Origin: Paragorgia papillata
Taxonomy: Eukaryota; Cnidaria; Anthozoa; Scleralcyonacea; Coralliidae
DNA length: 64,000 nt
Reading direction: 5' to 3'
NCBI GenBank assembly: GCA_035771165.1
Contig: JAWNZC010000122.1
Coordinates: 2,645,501 to 2,709,500, forward strand
In this document: piece after piece, positions 56,005 through 64,000 of the stretch
How positions within the stretch are numbered: position 1 is the first letter of the stretch
Layout of the letters: each line of letters starts with the position of its first letter
Position numbers and translations under genes: made by a program
The notes under the pieces: generated by a model
Told to the model about the DNA's origin: nothing
Seen by the model: the letters and a program-made list of their open reading frames with translations, nothing else
Databases searched by the model: none

Positions 56005-56440
56005 TGTTTCTTTGTTCGGCATGCGTAGGCCAATACACAAACTTTACGAGAGAAGGGAACCTTAACCCGTGTTTGACGCCCGATAAATAAACACAACATG
56101 TGACATTTACATATTAAACAAACTGAAATATTCCAAACACGAAGCAAGGAAACGAAAAACTGAAAATATGTTAAGTGTTCTTTCAAATCTATATAGTGTC
56201 TACTTGCGAGGTATATTTACATATTCGTAATCTTTTTGTTCTCTTGAGCAAAATTACTGAATATATTATCTTGTCCTTGCGAAAATTCGATCGGTTTCAA
56301 TGAAATTTTTTGCTGTCGAAGTTGTTGAGTCCTTGACAGAAGTGATGTTGAAAAAGAAATAAGCTTTTGGAAAGAAAGAGTTAGAATTGTGAAGGGTGCA
56401 CGAATGCATGTTTATAGGTATAACTCACGTTCAGACATAC
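56005..56440. repeat. Non-coding duplication, copy 1
   Basis: It shares ordered landmarks with 56,810-57,380: gcatgcgtaggc, acacaaactttacga, aacccgtgttt, gtgttctttcaaat, tattcgtaatctt, gtgatgttgaaaaagaaat and aaagaaagagttagaattgtga. Sequence identity is moderate. A short third piece lies at 55,545-55,612 just after the GA repeat. No coding sense was recognised. Confidence 0.75.
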
Positions 56441-56809
56441 TTCCGGTAAGGCATTCTAAGATTTGCGATTTTTAATAGCAGTCTAACAAATGCTGCTTTA
56501 TATATCTTTCAATTTAACACGACATGCGGTTTAATCTATATTGCTTTGATTTCAAACTATCTTCTAGTCCAGTTCCAGACCCACTTGGGTATATATAATA
56601 GGACTAGGGGGCTGTTCATATGAGGCGGGCTGGCCCGGTTAACGGGCTGATTTTATGTCACGAAAATCTTTCTTTGCCAACAAAAAGGAATTGTAATACT
56701 CCGTGTGCATGCTATACCTACAGAAAAACAAACCCAGTTTTTGTTTCGTTATGCATGTGCATGAGTTTGCATTGAAGTATAAATATATAAATAGTTTATG
56801 GCGCCTATA

Positions 56810-57380
56810 GGAGTTTGTTTGGTCGCATGCGTAGGCTAGTACACAAACTTTACGAAAGGAATAAGAGAACCATAACCCGTGTTTGTCTCTCGATTAATAA
56901 ACACAACACGTGACATTTAGATATTAGTAAACATACTAAAATATCTCCAAAACAAAACAAAGAAGCGAAAAAGAATATGTTACTGTACTTTGTCAACTTG
57001 ACTGTGTTCTTTCAAATAATTAAGACAAACTTAATTTTCGTGACATCAGGCACTTAATTTAGAGTTACCACAATTTCCCAGCATAGAATACCGATTGACG
57101 TATATGCAGAACATTTATCTATAATTACGTTAAATTTAATTTAAAGTGCCTATTTCACTTGGGGGTATATTTATATATTCGTAATCTTTAGGTTCTTTTG
57201 AGAAATATTACAATATATCTTGTCGTTGCGAAATTTCATTTCTATCGTCTTTTTCGCTGTCAAAGTTGGTGAATCCTTAAGAAAAGTGATGTTGAAAAAG
57301 AAATTAACTTTTAGAAAGAAAGAGTTAGAATTGTGACGCGTGCACACATACAGTGTTTATAGGTATTCACGTTCAGTCAT
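56810..57380. repeat. Non-coding duplication, copy 2 (with ~130-bp insertion)
   Basis: Direct copy of 56,005-56,440, about 805 bp away at its start, with extra sequence at about 57,016-57,145. Both may be fragments of one dispersed element. Confidence 0.72.
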
Positions 57381-57675
57381 GCATAGCCTGTGTCTACATA
57401 TCTTGGGAAACACAGCGTCTGTGATTCAGGCTAGTTGGGGACGGAATTCGTAAAACAACGCTATACGTGCAGGCGTATAGCCCAGTGAACTCTCTCTATA
57501 TATACTCTATATAACTGGAAGGCTGACTCTAGTCAATCACTGGACGAAAAAGTGTTAGTCTATTTTCTATTTTTCTTGCGGTCGAACCAACGGTCCAAAC
57601 GTGACCCTCTTGTACGTGCATGAGTATATAGTGTATTCCTTTTGTTTACAAATTCCAATCGAATATCACTATAGA

Positions 57676-58170
57676 TTCGTTTGTTCGCTTTGCGAACTTT
57701 GTTGTTGCGTAGTGGTGTTCCTTCAAGAGATCTTTGTTTGGTATATTGCTGTTTTATCCGCCCAGTTCTTGAATACGCCTGTGTGGTTTGGCACTCATCC
57801 CTCCCATTAAAATTGCGCGATCAACTTGAACAAGTACAACGAAGAGCTCTCAAGATAATTTTACCTTCCTTTTCTTACGCAGATGGCCTTTTGGAACTTA
57901 AAATGAATCCACTTTTCGAACGAAGAGAGACTTGTTGCCTAATCCTACTGAGAACATCTATTCTTTAAGACATCCTCGTACTTTTCCTCTTTTTAAGTGT
58001 CGCACTAAGCGATATCAAAATAGTTTTATCCCTTATTCAATAAGGACATGGGATGCCTCTCCGTAGATTTTAACATTTGTAGTTTATTTTAAATTATCAT
58101 ATATCATTGTTAACTTGAGTTTTTCAAATTTACCTTTGTATATTTGCCATTCAAGTTTTGTTAATAAAAT
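57676..58170 (+). pseudogene. Non-LTR retrotransposon 3' end (reverse transcriptase C terminus)
   Basis: Open frame 57,681-57,968 contains IRPVLEYACVVWHSSLP, LEQVQRRALKIILP and FERRE, typical of LINE polymerase C termini. After the stop at 57,966-57,968 coding-like sequence continues in another frame (KCRTKRYQNSF, then RTWDASP) to about 58,070. A 3' UTR with AATAAA (58,163-58,168) leads into the tail. It is 5'-truncated, as is usual for LINE copies, and belongs to a lineage different from the copy at 48-49.5 kb. Confidence 0.8.
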
Positions 58171-58365
58171 CTTATCTTATCTTATATCTTATATCTCTTA
58201 TATCTCTTATATATCTTATACATCTTATACATCTTATACATCTTATACACCTTATACACCTTATACATCTTATACAACTTATACATCTTATACATCTTAT
58301 ACATCTTATACATCTTATATATCTTATATCTTGTATCTTATATCTTATATCTTATCTTATCTTAT
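58171..58365 (+). repeat. LINE tail microsatellite, CTTAT / CTTATACAT type
   Basis: Starting right after the LINE AATAAAAT, the repeat passes through (CTTAT)n, (CTTATAT)n and (CTTATACAT)n and then back to (CTTAT)n. It looks like the element's simple-repeat tail expanded by slippage, with variant registers in the middle. Confidence 0.88.
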
Positions 58366-58489
58366 AGAATGCATGAAGTATATACCAAGACCCATAGAAA
58401 TTCGAAATAAATGTTCTTAACTTGTTTCTGCTTAATTTCTATATTTGTTGATGCTTGCGTCTTTCTGACTTCCGAGTCGAGTTTCACCT

Positions 58490-59020
58490 ATATTTCGACG
58501 AGTTCCACTCACGGTCAATTATAACCTCTTTATACTAAAAACAAGGAAAGGCGGGTAACTTTCATAGAGAATATTTCAGACGACCCTCATTTAAATCTCC
58601 GTAAAATACACAAAAACGTCTCGATCTCGGCAAAATTGCCATCAGTACATTGGTCAAGAACTTGGCTTTCCTCGACCGTTCATTGCTCTTTCTCGACTGA
58701 AACGTTTATATACAAACCGGCTTTGGCTTTGCAAAAGCTCTTGCCGTATGCGTTGAACGTTTCTCGAGCTGCGAACTGATGAACGTTGAGGTCGAAAAGC
58801 CGTGAACCGAAAGCCACTGTTCTTGTCTAATGTACTGATTCGATGGCAACTTTGTCTTTGGTGAGATCGAGCGGTTTTTGTTGATTTTACTGAGCTTCAA
58901 GTGATGGCCGTCTAAAATATTCTCAATGAAATTCACCAGCCTTTCCTTATGTTTAAGTATAGCGGCCGATGAGGGTGATCTGTATTCGCAGGCTACCGTG
59001 AGTGGGACTCGCCGAAATAT
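58490..59020. mobile_element. Palindromic foldback element
   Basis: The ends atatttcgacgagttccact (58,490) and its near-inverse (58,996-59,020) are mirror images. Arms of about 230 bp continue inward: ggaaaggcgggtaactttca, gacgaccctcat and tctcgatctcggcaa on the left appear inverted on the right. There is a short unique centre near 58,720-58,780. No transposase. Confidence 0.68.
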
Positions 59021-59218
59021 CACACATATATATTGATTATATGGAGAAGAGTATTTTACTAGCAACTAAAACACTCGTAGAACCCATATTTCACTACATC
59101 CGGGAACCAAGTGGCGTATTTCTCGTATGTAACGCTCGCGAGTGACATATCGACAAGTCAAAATTTTCTCCTTTGGCCGTAAGTTTAGAATCAAGTAAAT
59201 TTGAGCCAGTAACTTCTC

Positions 59219-59476
59219 TTAGTTCAGTTTTTCACGTAAAATGACGTATTTGAATAAGCTGTTGTATTTTTCATTTGTATTTTCGAAAAGTTTTAGGTCA
59301 AGCGGTTGTAGTTTTTGCATTAAACCCAGTTTATCAACATCACTTCCACGCATCATTTCATGTAATATATCATACACGAGGAGGAGTGTTTCATCAGGAT
59401 ATCCAAACACTGAGACGTTTGTTGAAAACCGAGGCGAAGCCGACGTCTTTGAACAAACATCGAATATATATAGCAT
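59219..59476 (-). CDS. Unrecognised 85-codon frame, possibly a protein fragment
   Basis: An open frame reading ...SVFGYPDETLLLVYDILHE... and KLFENTNEKYNSLF has balanced composition and no low complexity. No family is recognised. Plus-strand frames overlap it, so it may be chance or a relic of a transposon or host exon. Confidence 0.2.
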   Translation of the reverse strand: MLYIFDVCSKTSASPRFSTNVSVFGYPDETLLLVYDILHEMMRGSDVDKLGLMQKLQPLDLKLFENTNEKYNSLFKYVILREKLN

Positions 59477-59549
59477 CTCAAATAAATCAGTATTTTAAGA
59501 GAAAATCAAGGTAAAAGTTTGCTTAATTTATGTAATTTCTTCCTCCGAT

Positions 59550-59754
59550 ATCCAAACCACAGACACGGTACTGATTTCCTTTGTGTTTTCCTCATGAATT
59601 ATTAATGAGTTTGAGATTGTCCATATAATAAATAGAACATTACATGGTTGCTCAAATATATGGATTTTATGTTCTCGTGGCAAGAGCAATATCTCATTCG
59701 CTCGCTGTGCTCACTCCGTGAGATATTGTCCTTGCCACTCGAAAATAAAATCCA
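59550..59754. repeat. Dispersed repeat piece and short palindrome
   Basis: 59,561-59,610 (ending catgaattattaatgag) repeats 51,125-51,170. 59,661-59,754 is a palindrome: tggattttatgttctcgtgg and its near-inverse flank agatattgt-type arms. These are probably MITE fragments. Confidence 0.55.
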
Positions 59755-59860
59755 TATCTTCTCGCCCATTGCCGCCATGTTTTGTCTCACTTTTTTATTG
59801 GCAGTCAGCCTTCCAGGTATATATCGAGTTCACTGACGGCCGGTGTCACCTCAGTTTGTA

Positions 59861-60025
59861 TAAACGTTTCTCGAGCTGCGAAGATGAACGTTTGGGTCGA
59901 AAGAGCAATGAACCGAAAGCCAAGTTCTTAACAAATGTATACTGATGGCAATTTTGGCGAGATCGAGCGGTTTTTGTTGATTTTACGGAGCTTCAAGAGA
60001 GGGCCGTCAGAAATATTAGAGAGCT
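59861..60025. repeat. Extra copy of one foldback arm
   Basis: Direct repeat of 58,755-58,925, sharing acgtttctcgagctgcga, gaaccgaaagcca and gagatcgagcggtttttgtt. It represents a second, truncated copy of the same family. Confidence 0.68.
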
Positions 60026-60643
60026 TAAGCAAATACAACGCGAACGTCAAGGACAACGTCCTTAATACTAAATAATTTTCCTCACACAACAAAGAAGATG
60101 AATAATTTTTAGTCCCAAGAGTAATTTTAACGCCGTTCCCGTTCTACATACAACGTTATTCTTCAGATCATTTTTACGTCTTTAGGACTATATTAAGGAC
60201 CTTTGGCAAAGGTAGACAACGGGAACGTCAGTGACGACGTCCTTGATACAGTGTAAAATCCAAAAAATGAATTCATACAGACTTAATCCAAGTCTAGCAT
60301 CGTCCTCGTTGTACATGTTACCTCAACGAAAGCATCTTAGTGTACACACAACGACGTATTACACAGTGAAAGTTGTTGGGTGAGTTTGACGTTAACCATT
60401 TGACATAAACTTATATTAAATGAAACATTTGGGTTGCCTGTGGTATTCGAGCCATATTGCTGATATAAGGCTCATCTGCATGGTGACCTCCATTTTGTAT
60501 TTTATTTTATACTTCGTTAGCTCTACATGTTTGTCATGCTTGTAGTTTTATGTTTGGGTTTTAAGTTGAATAAAGCCTATTTAGTGTTGTCTATATTTAA
60601 TCAAGCCTACTTATGGTTCCGACAATTTATTCAACTTAAATCA
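60026..60643. other. Flank / possible 5' LTR of the Ty3/gypsy element
   Basis: This stretch directly precedes gag and should contain the 5' LTR if the element is full length at this end. It has an AATAAA (about 60,569) and a tRNA-primer-like tggttccgac (60,614-60,623) shortly before gag. LTR borders cannot be confirmed because the 3' LTR lies outside the window. Confidence 0.35.
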
Positions 60644-61440
60644 ATGGAAACGCTACTCAAACCAGCTCGACTCGTCTTGGATCCTAATTCACCCTCGGCT
60701 GCTAAAGAATGGAAGCACTGGCATAAAACCTTCACTAACTTCATTTCTGAATGTGGTGAAAGAGCTCCTGATAAATTCAGGACTCTTGTTAACTATATGT
60801 ATCACATGATATTTATGATTATATTGAGGACTGTACTGACTATGATTCAGTATTGGAGGTATTAAATAAATTGTTCATCAAAACGCCAAACGAAATATTT
60901 GCTCGACACTTGCTTGCAACAAGACGACAGAAATCTGGTGAAACTCTTACAGAGTTCCTTCAAGAGCTTCGAAAACTCAGCAGGGATTGTAATCTCAAGG
61001 ATGTTACTGCTGAGCAATATCGTGAGGAATTGGTTCGTGATTCTTTTATTAATGGCCTTCTATATATCTCCGTTAATCCGCCAACGACTTCTAGAGAACA
61101 ATCGACTAGATTTGAAAACCACCTTTGACCAAGCCAATGCCTTAGACTTAGCACAGAAGAACGCTGAAACATATGCTATGCCTAGCATTCCTACAGCTGC
61201 AGCAGTGGCCTTTCCCTCAGCAGAACAGACCATTGAAGTTCCTGACTCTCCTCTTGCTGCAACATTTACATCGAAGAAGTGCTATTTCTGTGGTAATTCC
61301 ATTCACAGTAGAAGAAATTGTCCAGCACAAAACTCTCTGTGTGACAACTGCGGCAAAATGGACATTATGCTAAAGTATGTAAGTCGAAAGCCACTACAAG
61401 CACTACTGCATGCTTCAATGTTTACACCTGCTCTTTGTTC
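60644..61440 (+). pseudogene. Ty3/gypsy gag with zinc knuckle (frameshifted)
   Basis: It starts at ATG 60,644 (METLLKPARL...). The capsid-like region is rich in charged and aromatic residues, with a Lys-Glu-Trp-x2-Trp motif, then FLQELRKLSRDC. Frame changes occur near 60,800 and 61,100. A CCHC knuckle C-x2-C-x4-H-x4-C lies at 61,280-61,321, followed by a second C-x2-C-G-K that is interrupted by a frameshift at about 61,358. Gag packages the element RNA into particles in the cytoplasm. Confidence 0.78.
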
Positions 61441-61454
61441 AATCGTTGCTGCAT

Positions 61455-61797
61455 TTCAAGAGACTGATGCAAGCCTCTGTGAAGGTCTCAGTCTGTGGGA
61501 ATGTTTTGACAGCACTCCTCGATTCCGGAAGTTCTGACAGCTTCATAAGTGAAAGCGTGGCCAAACAACTGCATTTTAATATCCATCCATTCACACAAAA
61601 TATATCTATGACCCTCACCTCCCTCAAGACGCATGTTATTGGTCACTGTTTTGTGGACATCAATCTTAATCAACATGTCTACTCATCTATTCGTCTAGGT
61701 GTACTTAAAGATTTTTGTAGTGACATTATTCTTGTCAAGACTTCCAAAAGGAGCACAAGAGTGTCACAATCGAATTTGGTGGTACTAAACCAGAGTT
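61455..61797 (+). pseudogene. Ty3/gypsy aspartic protease domain
   Basis: The frame 61,410-61,799 contains ALLDSGSSDSFIS, the D-S-G active-site triad of retroelement aspartic proteases, which act as dimers to process the polyprotein. It ends in a stop before the reverse transcriptase. Confidence 0.78.
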
Positions 61798-61864
61798 GAT
61801 AATTCCAAAGTTTACACCAGTCTGTGGCCTCTCTGCAGCCTCACTTGATGAACCATAGATCTAT

Positions 61865-62500
61865 TTGCAAATCTTCTTCCCCGGCTGTAAACCTATTGCA
61901 AGTAAATCAAGGCGTTTCAGCAAGGAGGATCAGGATTTTATACAAGAGATCACTAAGCTTCACTCGGAAGGGATTATTGAGCCTAGCTCATCGCCTTGGA
62001 GAGCACAAGTTGCTGTCGTCAAGGTTCCATCAAACCGGCATAAGAAGCGGCTCTGCATAGACTATTCGCAGACCATCAATCGGTACACCGAGCTTGATGC
62101 CTACCCCTTTCCACGGATAGACGACACGGTCAACAACCTTGCAGGCTATAAAGTTTGCTCGACGTTTCATCTTGAAAGTGCTTATCATCAGGTGCCGATA
62201 AAAGAGACTGATCGGAAGTACAGTGGATTTGAAGCTATAATGGAAGACTCTACCACTTCCGTCGCATACCAGGAAAGACTCCGCCCCCTCCAAGAGTTCC
62301 CTCCTCCAGAAAATGCCCGCTCCCTCCGTAGGGTGGTCGGTATGTTTGCTTACTACGCAAAGTGGATACCAAACTTCTCTGACAAGATAAAGCCTTTGAC
62401 GCAGACTACAACCTTCCCATTGGATGCAACTGCCCTAGCTGCGTTCAACATGCTGAAGAAGGAACTCGAGAAAGCAACTCTTCACTCCATAGATGAAAGC
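61865..62500 (+). pseudogene. Ty3/gypsy reverse transcriptase lacking its catalytic core
   Basis: The N-terminal part is clear: SEGIIEPSSSPWRAQVAVV, RLCIDYSQTIN, DAYPFPRIDD and the STFHLESAYHQVPI region, where the usual first catalytic Asp (S-x-x-D-L) is His in this copy. From about 62,237 the sequence jumps to the connection region (RRVVGMFAYYAKWIPNFS). The segment that normally holds the F/Y-x-D-D motif is missing, so the enzyme would be dead even without the other lesions. Confidence 0.82.
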
Positions 62501-62880
62501 CTGCCTCCCCTTTGTGGTCGAATGTGATGCCTCAGAAGTTGCTCTCTCTGCTACATTAAACCAGGGTGGTCGACCTGTTGCCTTCATGTCCAGAACGCTC
62601 CAAAGCAGTGAATTACACTATCCCGCAGTTGAAAAGGAGGCGATGGCTATCATAGAAGCAGTCCGTAAGTGGCGGCATTTTCTTGCTGGTCGTCACTTTA
62701 CACTTAAGACTGATCAACGCTCGGTGGTCTTCATGTTCGACAGCAGGAAACGTACAAAGATTAAGAACAACAAGATTCAAGACTGGCGACTTGAGTTGGC
62801 TTCTTTCAGCTATACGGTGAGGTATCGACCAGGCAAGGATAACGTTGCCCCAGATTCATTTACACGTGCATTCACTGCTT
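62490..62880 (+). pseudogene. Ty3/gypsy RNase H domain
   Basis: The frame 62,493-62,966 has VECDASEVALSATL (first catalytic Asp), YPAVEKEAMAIIEAV (catalytic Glu) and LKTDQRSVVFM (catalytic Asp), then RYRPGKDNVAPDSFTRA, a typical tether. It is in a different frame from the reverse transcriptase above. Confidence 0.85.
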
Positions 62881-63982
62881 CCATGTCGACGACCAATCTC
62901 ATCGAAATCCATGCAGCGCTGTGTCATCCTGGTGTGACTCGATTGCATCGTGACTACACATCGTGAGATCTAAAAATCTTCGATACTCCACTGAAAAAGT
63001 CAAGAAAGTATGCTCGTCATGTAGAATTTGTACCGAACTCAAGCCTCAGTTTTATCGTCCACAGCCCGGAGTCCTCATCAAGGCCAGGCAGCCTATGGAG
63101 CGACTTAGCATCGATTTCAAGGGGCCTCTATCTACTGCATCTCGCAGTGCATACATACGCACTGTGGTGGATTAGTATTCGCGTTTTCTGTTTGCATTGC
63201 TCAAAAATGTCCAAATATGCATTCATCGACGGTCATCAAGTGCCTTGACCAGATATCTATTCTCTGTGGCATGCCTAACTACATTCACTCAGACCGTGGC
63301 ACTTCCATTCTTTCACGAGAACTCAAGGAGTACCTATTGCAACGGGGAATAGCAACGAGCAAAACTACACCTTACCAATTACCATCCAATCGGAAATGGC
63401 CAGGTTGAACGATACAATGGTATCATCTGGAAGGCTGTTCGTCTTGCTCTTAAGTCAGTGAATCTGCCTGACTCACAATGGGAACTTGTGCTTCCAGATG
63501 CTCTCCACTCCATAAGGTCACTTCTCTCTACTTCCACTAATACGACTCCACACGAGAGGTTCTTCAACTTTCAGCGTCGCTCATCACACGGTGCATCATT
63601 GCCATCATGGCTGTATTCTTCGGGGCCAGTTCTGTTACGCCGGTTTGTTCGAACAAGTAAGAATGATCCACTTGTGGACCAAGTAGAACCAACAGATGTC
63701 AACCCAACCTATGCATGTGTGAGATACATGGATGGTAGAGAATCAACCGTTTCTCTCCGTGATCTGGCTCCATGTCCGTCCACTCCCGTGCAGAACGGAA
63801 CGCCGGAGGTCTTTCCTAATCCTATCAGTAACAGTGTTGAAGATGAAGAGGCGATTGTGACACCGACTTTTCTTTCGGATCCTGAACAGGATCTAACGAC
63901 CCAAGTGCCTGAACTTCGTCCAACGACTCAATTAAGACGTTCCACTCGAGAAGTTAAACAACCATCTCGTTATGGTTGGTAG
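62881..63982 (+). pseudogene. Ty3/gypsy integrase (stops and frameshifts)
   Basis: The HHCC zinc-binding region is recognisable (HPGVTRLHRD, then CSSCRIC). The DDE core residues are visible as RLSIDFKGPL, YIHSDRGTS and QVERYNG. A stop at 63,173-63,175, frame changes around 63,000, 63,210 and 63,370, and a change before the last open frame (63,458-63,982) break it. The C-terminal part has GPVLLRRFVRTSK and YMDGRESTVSLRDLAP, a module typical of this family. Confidence 0.83.
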
Positions 63983-64000
63983 AACCCTGCGAACTGTAAC

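Larger units (their letters stand above)
60644..63982 (+). mobile_element. Ty3/gypsy LTR retrotransposon, decayed, 3' end cut
   Basis: In order: gag, zinc knuckle, protease, reverse transcriptase, RNase H, integrase. The RT-RNaseH-integrase order defines Ty3/gypsy. Multiple frameshifts, stops and an internal deletion make it non-functional. The last frame ends at 63,982 with a basic TREVKQPSRYGW tail common at the end of such polyproteins. No envelope gene is visible before the window end. Confidence 0.9.

Noticed and set aside
58115..58420. Ser-Tyr-Thr repeat protein
   Set aside because: Translation of the CTTAT/CTTATACAT microsatellite at the LINE tail.
60899..61537. 212-codon frame as an independent host gene
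   Set aside because: It contains the gag zinc knuckle and continues gag homology from the neighbouring frame, so it is a frameshifted part of the retrotransposon.

Overview
The window is eukaryotic and most likely from a marine invertebrate. GT-AG introns, class 1-1 exons, ShKT domains in tandem with EGF and fibronectin type II (FN2) domains, and dense decayed transposons point to a cnidarian, probably an anthozoan. That assignment is inference; no marker gene is present.

Region 1, positions 1-44,569 (minus strand), is one very large modular gene, open at its 3' end and with no recognised 5' end. From 1 to about 40,850 a unit of about 662 bp is repeated more than 61 times head to tail. Each unit holds one FN2 exon (165 bp, 55 codons) and one EGF exon (114 bp, 38 codons) separated by introns of about 252 and 131 bp. 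All start and end in phase 1, so each unit adds 93 residues. Upstream in transcription, 40,857-44,945 is a second array with a period of about 650 bp, carrying five intact ShKT exons (111 bp, 37 codons) and one dead copy. Spliced together, the window would encode roughly 5,700 residues of FN2/EGF repeats preceded by five ShKT domains: a cysteine-rich, presumably extracellular protein. Units are nearly identical in exons and introns. They show multi-unit (4-unit and 6-unit) higher-order repeats, and they diverge at the array edge near 40 kb. One EGF exon (22,145-22,259) carries a 1-bp insertion and an in-frame stop.

Region 2, 45-60.5 kb, has no recognised host gene. It is a graveyard of mobile elements: a PIF/Harbinger-like foldback nested in an older inverted repeat; an element with GGGGGTCCAAAT-rich inverted ends; a hammerhead-ribozyme-like motif; two broken non-LTR reverse transcriptase copies, the second ending in a TATCTTA-type microsatellite; a 2-kb inverted-repeat element; a TTAA-flanked element with a truncated THAP domain; a 280-bp GA microsatellite; a non-coding duplication; and a palindromic element.

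Region 3, 60.6-64.0 kb (plus strand), is a decayed Ty3/gypsy retrotransposon with gag zinc knuckle, aspartic protease, reverse transcriptase lacking its catalytic core, RNase H and integrase. It is broken by frameshifts and stops and cut by the window end.
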